Source of the DNA: Brachybacterium kimchii
GTDB lineage: Bacteria; Actinomycetota; Actinomycetes; Actinomycetales; Dermabacteraceae
Direction of reading: 5' to 3'
Length of the DNA stretch: 64,000 nt
Assembly (NCBI RefSeq): GCF_023373525.1
Contig: NZ_CP097218.1
Location: forward strand, 1,116,001 to 1,180,000
Made by a program: the position numbers and the translations under genes
The notes under the pieces: generated by a model
The model's database searches: none
What the model was told of the DNA's origin: nothing
Seen by the model: the letters and a program-made list of their open reading frames with translations, nothing else
Part shown: positions 59,180 through 64,000 of the stretch, one piece after another
Position numbering within the stretch: position 1 is the stretch's first letter
Layout: every line of letters starts with the position of its first letter

Positions 59180-59205
59180 GGAATACGGGATCCGCCGGGG
59201 ACGTT
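59180..59205 (+). promoter_or_regulatory. SigmaR/SigH-type promoter for the PAC2 gene
   Basis: GGAAT (59180-59184), exactly 18 nt, then GTT (59203-59205). It has the same spacing as the element before rbpA and a similar distance (62 nt) to the start codon. It implies induction by thiol-oxidative stress. Confidence 0.6.
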
Positions 59206-59267
59206 GACCTGGACATCCGCATCGACCGCGCCGGCACCGACCGAGCGGCAGGACCAGGAGGCGCACC

Positions 59268-60218
59268 ATGGACCCGACAGCACTGTTCAGCTACGAACGC
59301 CATGTCGACTCGCGCGCGCTGCGCGGCCGCACGCTCGTGGTCACCCTCGGCGCCTTCGGCGACGCCGGCCACGCCCAGCGGCTGGTCGACGACCACCTGC
59401 TGAACACCCTGGAGAACAGGGTCGTCGGCCGCCTCGACATGGACCAGGTCCACGACTACACGGGCCGCCGGCCCTCGATCACGCTCGAGCGCGACGAGTT
59501 CGCCGAGTACGACAAGCCGGAGATCCTGCTGCACGAGGTCACCGACCCCAGCGGCGAGACCTTCTTCCTGCTCACCGGGCCCGAGCCGTCGTTCCAGTGG
59601 GAGCGGGTCGCCTCCTCCCTGCGGATCGTCGTCGAGCAGCTCGGCGTCGAGCGCACCCTGGTGGCCCAGAGCTTCCCCGCGCCCGTGCCCCATACCCGCG
59701 CCCTGCAGGTCAGCCGCTTCGCCGGCGACCGCGCCGACATCACCCGCCCGCACCCCGTGCCCGCGACCTTCCGCCTGCGCGCCCCGTTCACCGCGCTGCT
59801 GACGATGCGTCTGCACGAGGCGGGGCACACGGTGGTCGGGATCGCCGTGCAGGTCCCCCAGTACCTGCACGAGCTCGAGTACCCCGATGCCGCGATCTCC
59901 CTGCTGCGCGCCGTCGGCGAGGAGGGCGGGCCGCTGCTGCCGGCCGCCGCCCTCAAGCCGATGGCCGAGAGCGTGCGCGAGTCGATCGCCCAGCAGGTCG
60001 AGGCCTCCCCGCAGCTCCAGGAGATGGTCTCCTCCCTCGAGGAGAACGTGGACCGCATGGGGATCTCGGGAGCGCTCGACGACACCGACGTCCCCGACGC
60101 CGAGGAGATCGCCGCCGAGGTCGAGAAGTTCCTGCAGGGGCTCGACGACGGCGACGACGGCGCCGCCGACGAGGGCCCCGCGGACGGCGACCCCGGGCAC
60201 GACGCGCCCGAGGCCTGA
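59268..60218 (+). CDS. PAC2 family protein (proteasome-assembly-chaperone-like)
   Basis: A 316-residue soluble protein of the PAC2 family, widespread in actinobacteria that carry 20S proteasomes or Pup. The core has TLVVTLGAFGDAGHAQ near the N terminus, EFAEYDKPE, FLLTGPEPSFQWERF-type and PVPHTRA segments. The C-terminal ~60 residues are acidic with Asp/Gly repeats. CAGGAGG lies before the ATG. A GGAAT-N18-GTT promoter upstream suggests oxidative-stress control. It interrupts the sugar locus but is not obviously related to it. A direct role in bacterial proteasome assembly is not established. Confidence 0.8.
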   Translation: MDPTALFSYERHVDSRALRGRTLVVTLGAFGDAGHAQRLVDDHLLNTLENRVVGRLDMDQVHDYTGRRPSITLERDEFAEYDKPEILLHEVTDPSGETFFLLTGPEPSFQWERVASSLRIVVEQLGVERTLVAQSFPAPVPHTRALQVSRFAGDRADITRPHPVPATFRLRAPFTALLTMRLHEAGHTVVGIAVQVPQYLHELEYPDAAISLLRAVGEEGGPLLPAAALKPMAESVRESIAQQVEASPQLQEMVSSLEENVDRMGISGALDDTDVPDAEEIAAEVEKFLQGLDDGDDGAADEGPADGDPGHDAPEA

Positions 60219-60240
60219 GAGACCGCGTCGCGGGCGGTCG

Positions 60241-60269
60241 TTGTGGCAGGCCCCTCGACCTCGTAGGCT
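60241..60269 (+). promoter_or_regulatory. Promoter of the sugar isomerase operon
   Basis: TTGTGG (60241-60246) and TAGGCT (60264-60269) are separated by 17 nt, a good -35/-10 pair. The expected start is near 60276, so the LacI-type operator at 60286-60298 is just downstream and would block elongation or open complex formation. Confidence 0.65.
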
Positions 60270-60285
60270 GGTGACGCGGCGCACA

Positions 60286-60298
60286 GGAAACCGGTTGC
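60286..60298 (+). promoter_or_regulatory. LacI-family operator before the sugar isomerase operon
   Basis: GGAAACCGGTTGC, identical to the minus-strand site at 56624-56636. It lies 35 nt before the GTG and 17 nt after the -10 box. Confidence 0.82.
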
Positions 60299-60332
60299 TG
60301 CCGCGTCACCGCACCGCGTCGAAGGAGCCCCC

Positions 60333-61070
60333 GTGCAGATCTCCGTCCAGCTCTACAGCGTGCGCGAGGCCCTCGCCGCCGATCCGGCCGGGACCCTCGC
60401 GCGTCTTCGCGACCTGGGCCTGACCCGCGTCGAGCCCTTCGGCCTCGCCGAGCACGCGGACATGCTGCGGGAGCACCTCGGCGCACTCGGCCTCAGCGCG
60501 CCGACGACGCACGCCGATGTCCTCGGCGCCGAGGACCAGCGGGCGCTGTTCGCGACCGCCGCCGAGCTCGGCATCGGCACCGTCATCCAGCCGCACCGCG
60601 ATCCCGCGCTGTGGACGCAGGAGGCCGACATCCGGCGCACGGCCGAGCTGCTCGACGCCGCCGCCGAAGTCGGGCGCTCCGAGGGCGTGGCCGTCGGCTA
60701 TCACAACCACGGCTTCGAGGCCGAGCCCGTCTTCGCGGACCGCACGGGCCTCGAGGTCCTCGACAAGGCGCTCGGCGCGGACGTCGTCCTCGAGGTCGAC
60801 ACCTACTGGGCGGCCGTCGGCGGATCGGATCCCGTCGCGCTGCTCGCCGCGCTCGGCGACCGCGTGCGCGCCGTCCATCTCAAGGACGGCCCGCGCGACG
60901 GGCGCAAGGACGCCCAGCAGCCGCTGGGCGGCGGCGAGATCGACGTCGACGCGATCATCGCCGCCTCGCAGGAGGCCGGGCACCTGGGCGTCATCGAGTT
61001 CGACGACTATGCGGGCGACATCTTCGAAGGCATCGCCGCCTCGCTCGCGCATCTGGACGAGGGGCGCTGA
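60333..61070 (+). CDS. Sugar phosphate isomerase/epimerase (AP endonuclease 2-like TIM barrel)
   Basis: A 245-residue xylose-isomerase-like TIM-barrel protein. It opens with QISVQLYSVREALAADP, typical of the family; metal ligands appear in YHNHGFE, LEVDTYW (Glu/Asp), VHLKDG (His) and VIEFDDY (Glu). Members isomerise or epimerise sugars or 3-keto sugars. GTG start with GAAGGAG upstream. It is the first gene of the operon with two Gfo/Idh/MocA dehydrogenases and a second isomerase, directly behind a promoter and LacI operator. Confidence 0.88.
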   Translation: MQISVQLYSVREALAADPAGTLARLRDLGLTRVEPFGLAEHADMLREHLGALGLSAPTTHADVLGAEDQRALFATAAELGIGTVIQPHRDPALWTQEADIRRTAELLDAAAEVGRSEGVAVGYHNHGFEAEPVFADRTGLEVLDKALGADVVLEVDTYWAAVGGSDPVALLAALGDRVRAVHLKDGPRDGRKDAQQPLGGGEIDVDAIIAASQEAGHLGVIEFDDYAGDIFEGIAASLAHLDEGR

Positions 61071-61183
61071 GCCTCCCCGCAGCCCTCGCGGGACCCGCAG
61101 CAGCTTCAGCACCCGCAGCACCCACAGGCCCCACCACCCATCAGCACGGCCGACCGGCCGGCAGAACCGAGGAGAGAACGAGC

Positions 61184-62305
61184 ATGAGCGGAACCGGACG
61201 CGTCGGAGTCGGGATCATCGGAGCGGGCACCATCTCCGCCCAGTACCTCGAGCACCTGGGGTCCTTCCCCGACCTGGACGTGCGGGCGATCGGGGACATC
61301 GTCCCCGAGGCCGCCGCTCAGCGCGCCGAGGAGTTCGGCGTCCCCGCCTTCGGCGGACCCGAGGTCGTCCTGGACGATCCGGAGATCGAGATCGTCGTGA
61401 ACCTGACGATCCCCGCCGCCCACTTCGAGGTCTCCGAGCAGATCCTCGCCGCCGGCAAGCACGTGTGGAGCGAGAAGCCCCTGACCACCGACCGGGAGAG
61501 CGCCGCCGCACTGCTCGCGAGCGCGAAGGAGAAGCGACTGCGCGTGGGCGGCGCGCCGGACACGGTGCTCGGCGCCGGCATCCAGTCGACCCTGCGGCAG
61601 ATCGCCGACGGCGCGATCGGGGAGCCCCGCTTCGGCCTCGCCCTGTTCCGCGTGCCCGGCCCCGAGTCCTGGCACCCGAACCCCGCCTTCCTCTTCGCCC
61701 TCGGCGCGGGCCCGCTGTTCGACATCGGCCCCTACTACCTCACCTCGCTCGTGCTCGCCCAGGGCCCCGTCGCCTCGGTGACGGCCGTCGGCACGCAGGC
61801 CGTCACCGCCCGCACCATCGGCTCCGGCCCGAAGGCCGGCCAGGACTTCCCCGTCGAGGTCCCCACCCAGGTCAGCGCCCTGCTCTCCTTCGAGAACGGC
61901 ACCACCGCGACCGTCATGCTCACCTTCGACTCCGGCGCCGCCTACCCGGCCGAGCTCGACCTCACGGGCTCGCTCGGGACGATCGCCGCTCCCGACCCGA
62001 ACGTCTTCGACGGCGCGAGCATGCTCTCGCTGCGCGAGGAGGCGGGCGCGGGCGGCGACACCTGGAAGCCGCGGCCCGAGAGCGGCCCGGCCACCGGACG
62101 AGGGCTCGGCACCCTCGAGATGGCGCGCGCGATCCGCGCGGGGGTCCCCCACCGCCTCACCGGCGAGCTCGCCGCGCACGTGCTGGACGTCATGGTCTCG
62201 ATCGACGAGGCCGTGGCGACGGCGCAGCCCGTCGCCGTCGCCTCCACGACCGTCGTCCCCGAGCCGCTGCCCGCCGACTTCGACCCGAGCGCGTCGACGC
62301 TCTGA
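61184..62305 (+). CDS. Gfo/Idh/MocA family oxidoreductase
   Basis: A 373-residue NAD(P)-dependent sugar dehydrogenase. Rossmann motif GIIGAGTIS near residues 10-18, and the catalytic WSEKPLT (Lys of EKP) near residue 96. Then the C-terminal alpha/beta domain with GPLFDIGPYYLT carrying Asp and Tyr, where many family members have the catalytic His. AGGAGAG precedes the ATG. The 113-bp spacer from the first gene contains no promoter that I can recognise. Probably oxidises a sugar or glycoside at C3 or another position, in sequence with the isomerases. Confidence 0.88.
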   Translation: MSGTGRVGVGIIGAGTISAQYLEHLGSFPDLDVRAIGDIVPEAAAQRAEEFGVPAFGGPEVVLDDPEIEIVVNLTIPAAHFEVSEQILAAGKHVWSEKPLTTDRESAAALLASAKEKRLRVGGAPDTVLGAGIQSTLRQIADGAIGEPRFGLALFRVPGPESWHPNPAFLFALGAGPLFDIGPYYLTSLVLAQGPVASVTAVGTQAVTARTIGSGPKAGQDFPVEVPTQVSALLSFENGTTATVMLTFDSGAAYPAELDLTGSLGTIAAPDPNVFDGASMLSLREEAGAGGDTWKPRPESGPATGRGLGTLEMARAIRAGVPHRLTGELAAHVLDVMVSIDEAVATAQPVAVASTTVVPEPLPADFDPSASTL

Positions 62306-62325
62306 GCAGCCCCGGGAATGGCACT

Positions 62326-62337
62326 GCAGGGCCCTGC
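62326..62337. other. 12-bp palindrome between the two dehydrogenase genes
   Basis: GCAGGGCCCTGC is a perfect palindrome 20 bp after the first Gfo/Idh/MocA gene and within a 97-bp spacer that repeats GCA-rich triplets. It may stabilise the upstream mRNA end. Function unknown. Confidence 0.3.
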
Positions 62338-62402
62338 GGAGCACTCCAGGGCACAGCAGAGCACGGCAGCGCACCGACGAGCATCAGCGGAGGAGAGCAC
62401 GC

Positions 62403-63569
62403 ATGACCACCCCTGACCAGCATCCCCGAGAGGGCGAGGAGCGTCCGCTCGGGATCGCCCTCATCGGCTACGAGTTCATGGGACGCGCCCACTCGCAGGC
62501 CTGGCGCACCCTGGGCGCCGCCTTCGACGGCCCTCCCGTCGCCCGCCGGGTGATCGTGGGACGCGACGAGCAGAAGGTCTCCGAGGCGGCGCGCCGCCTG
62601 GACTGGGAGGAGCACGAGACCGACTGGCGGCGCGCGATCTCGCGGGACGACATCGACATCGTCGACATCTGCACGCCCGGTTTCCTGCACGCCGAGATCG
62701 CGATCGCCGCGCTCGAGGCGGGCAAGCACGTGCTCTGCGAGAAGCCGATCGCGAACGACACCGCCGAGGCCGAGCGGATGGTCGCCGCGGCCGACGCCGC
62801 CCAGCAGCGCGGCCAGGTCGCGGCGCTCGGCCACACCTACCGCCGGGTGGCCGCGCTCGCACAGGCGCGCCGTCTCGTCGCGGCCGGGCGCCTGGGCAGG
62901 ATCCTGCAGGCCCGCGCGAGCTACCTGCAGGACTGGCTCGTGGACGAGAGCGCCCCGATGAGCTGGCGGCTGCGCCGCGAGACGGCCGGGTCGGGGGCCC
63001 TCGGGGACATCGGCTCCCACGCGATCGACCAGATCCAGTTCCTCACCGGGCTGCGCGCGACCTCGGTGCGGGGTCGCCTCACCACCGCGGTCCCCGAGCG
63101 GCCCGGGGAGGACGGCGCCCTCGAGCCGGTGACGGTCGACGACGCCGCGTGGGCGACCCTCGAGCTCGAGGGCGGGGCGATCGCCTCGATCGAGGCCAGC
63201 CGCCTCGCGACCGGCCGCAAGAACGAGCTGGTCGTGGAGCTCTTCGGGACCGAGGGTGCGCTGCGCTTCGACCTCGAGGCGCTCAACGAGCTCTGGTTCC
63301 TGGATCGGACCGTCCCGGTCGCCGAGCAGGGCTTCACGCGCATCCTCGTCACCGAGCCCGAGCACCCCTACCTCGAGGGCTGGTGGCCGCAGGGGCACGC
63401 GCTGGGCTGGGAGAACGCCTTCACGAACCAGGCGCACGACCTGCTGGTCGCGATCACGGGCGGCGAGCCCTTCTCCCCCGACTTCGCCGAGGGCCTCGCC
63501 CTGCAGCGCGTGCTCGACGCCGTCATCGCCTCCGACGCGGCCGACGGGGCGAGCACGCCCGTCGGCTGA
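62403..63569 (+). CDS. Gfo/Idh/MocA family oxidoreductase
   Basis: A 388-residue sugar dehydrogenase, different from its neighbour in sequence. The cofactor motif reads LIGYEFMGRAHSQAW, as in many inositol/sugar 2- or 3-dehydrogenases, with LCEKPIA carrying the catalytic Lys and GDIGSHAIDQ the conserved Asp and His. Its C-terminal region WWPQGHALGWENAF is typical of the group that accompanies sugar isomerase/epimerases. GGAGGAGAGC lies before the ATG. Two such dehydrogenases in one operon suggest oxidation and re-reduction of one substrate, as in 3-keto-sugar pathways. Confidence 0.9.
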   Translation: MTTPDQHPREGEERPLGIALIGYEFMGRAHSQAWRTLGAAFDGPPVARRVIVGRDEQKVSEAARRLDWEEHETDWRRAISRDDIDIVDICTPGFLHAEIAIAALEAGKHVLCEKPIANDTAEAERMVAAADAAQQRGQVAALGHTYRRVAALAQARRLVAAGRLGRILQARASYLQDWLVDESAPMSWRLRRETAGSGALGDIGSHAIDQIQFLTGLRATSVRGRLTTAVPERPGEDGALEPVTVDDAAWATLELEGGAIASIEASRLATGRKNELVVELFGTEGALRFDLEALNELWFLDRTVPVAEQGFTRILVTEPEHPYLEGWWPQGHALGWENAFTNQAHDLLVAITGGEPFSPDFAEGLALQRVLDAVIASDAADGASTPVG

Positions 63570-63669
63570 CGCCCGTCACCTGATGCCCGCCGGCCGAGCG
63601 TGATCGGCCCGGGGCACGCCCACTCCATCCACCGAAGTACGCACCGTCCGATCCGAAGGAGCATCAGAC

Positions 63670-64000
63670 ATGCCTCAGCCGCACACCCTGTTCACCGGCC
63701 AGTGGGTCGACCTCACGCTCGAGGAGGTCGCGCGGCTCGCCTCGGGCTGGGGCTACGACGGCCTGGAGATCGCGATCTCCGGCGAGCACCTCGACGCCTC
63801 CCGATGGGACGACGAGGAGTACATCGCCGAACGCAAGGAGATCCTCGACCGCTACGGCCTGAAGGTGTGGACGATCTCCCACCACCTCGTGGGACAGGCC
63901 GTCTGCGACGACCCGATCGACTTCCGCCACCAGGGGATCGTGCCCTCGCGCGTGTGGGGCGACGGCGAGCCCGAGGGCGTGCGGCAGCGCGCCGCCGAGG
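63670..64000 (+). CDS. Sugar phosphate isomerase/epimerase, 5' part
   Basis: The first 110 codons of a second xylose-isomerase-like TIM-barrel protein; the gene continues beyond the window. It begins MPQPHTLFTGQWVDLTLEEV, followed by GYDGLEIAISGEHLD and YGLKVWTISHHLVGQAVCDD, where the histidines and the Asp of the early strands are seen. GAAGGAG precedes the ATG. It is the fourth gene of the LacI-controlled operon. In this group the protein often works with the neighbouring Gfo/Idh/MocA enzyme; relatives act in deglycosylation via 3-keto intermediates. Confidence 0.85.
   Translation, partial: MPQPHTLFTGQWVDLTLEEVARLASGWGYDGLEIAISGEHLDASRWDDEEYIAERKEILDRYGLKVWTISHHLVGQAVCDDPIDFRHQGIVPSRVWGDGEPEGVRQRAAE

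Noticed and set aside
57768-60284. An 838-codon minus-strand frame opposite the MFS and PAC2 genes
   Set aside because: Opposite genes have clear family motifs and start signals; this one has none.
1-64000. tRNA, rRNA, insertion sequence, prophage or replication origin
   Set aside because: Looked for cloverleaf motifs, transposase motifs and clustered DnaA-like boxes by eye; none found. A computed scan could still find a short ncRNA.

Overview
The window is about 64 kb of very GC-rich chromosomal DNA, densely packed with genes on both strands. Many neighbouring genes overlap by 4 bp (ATGA). It looks like an actinobacterium of the Micrococcales, and the protein set suggests Brachybacterium or another Dermabacteraceae. 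That genus call is inference. The support is RbpA, HelY, separate Lnt and Ppm1-type genes, a GlgC/GlgM-type pair, the ImuA'/ImuB/DnaE2 mutasome, TCGAAC-N4-GTTCGA SOS boxes, and TANNNT-N6/7-ATG leaderless starts. I see no rRNA, tRNA, CRISPR array, insertion sequence or replication origin, and no gene-free stretch longer than 300 bp.

Layout. 1-8.5 kb (+): the 3' end of tatC, a lipid kinase, helicase helY, a degenerate amidohydrolase-like gene, lnt, a Ppm1-type dolichol-phosphate mannosyltransferase and fxsA, ending at a hairpin shared with convergent rbpA. 8.6-13 kb (-): rbpA behind a sigmaR/SigH-type promoter, then a DUF4352 protein, a small membrane protein, SURF1 and GDPD in one overlapping operon. 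13-17.9 kb: fabG, sixA, serB, and divergent glgC/glgA(M). 17.9-26.4 kb: an RNB nuclease pair, a dicarboxylate symporter, a lone ABC ATPase, a TrmH-type methyltransferase, a SAM methyltransferase, a hypothetical gene and a polyol dehydrogenase. 26.4-35 kb: a DUF222/HNH gene and, divergently, imuA'-imuB-dnaE2, each with a LexA-type box. 35-42.4 kb: a YhgE/Pip protein and an MMPL transporter with a degenerate ABC-ATPase-like tail, divergent from a TetR regulator, followed by a queuosine-precursor transporter. 42.4-50.8 kb: two drug-type MFS transporters, a CPBP protease behind a structured leader, a GH25 lysozyme, an EEP-family hydrolase, a maltokinase-cap-like protein, a GNAT protein preceded by a 35-codon small gene, and a HAD protein. 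50.8-64 kb: an Opp/Dpp-type ABC importer, a LacI regulator, a SET-type sugar MFS, a PAC2 protein, and a sugar-catabolic operon (isomerase, two Gfo/Idh/MocA dehydrogenases, a second isomerase running off the end).

How the parts fit together. The same 13-bp LacI-type operator, GGAAACCGGTTGC, lies before both the ABC importer operon and the isomerase operon. This ties uptake and catabolism into one regulon that is probably directed at an oligosaccharide or glycoside. The SOS region is bidirectional: one box faces the mutasome and a near-consensus box faces the DUF222/HNH gene. Two GGAAT-N18-GTT sequences, before rbpA and before the PAC2 gene, suggest a shared thiol-oxidative stress response. TatC, Lnt and Ppm1-type genes at the left end serve the envelope; Tat-like signals appear on the lysozyme and on the ABC binding lipoprotein.
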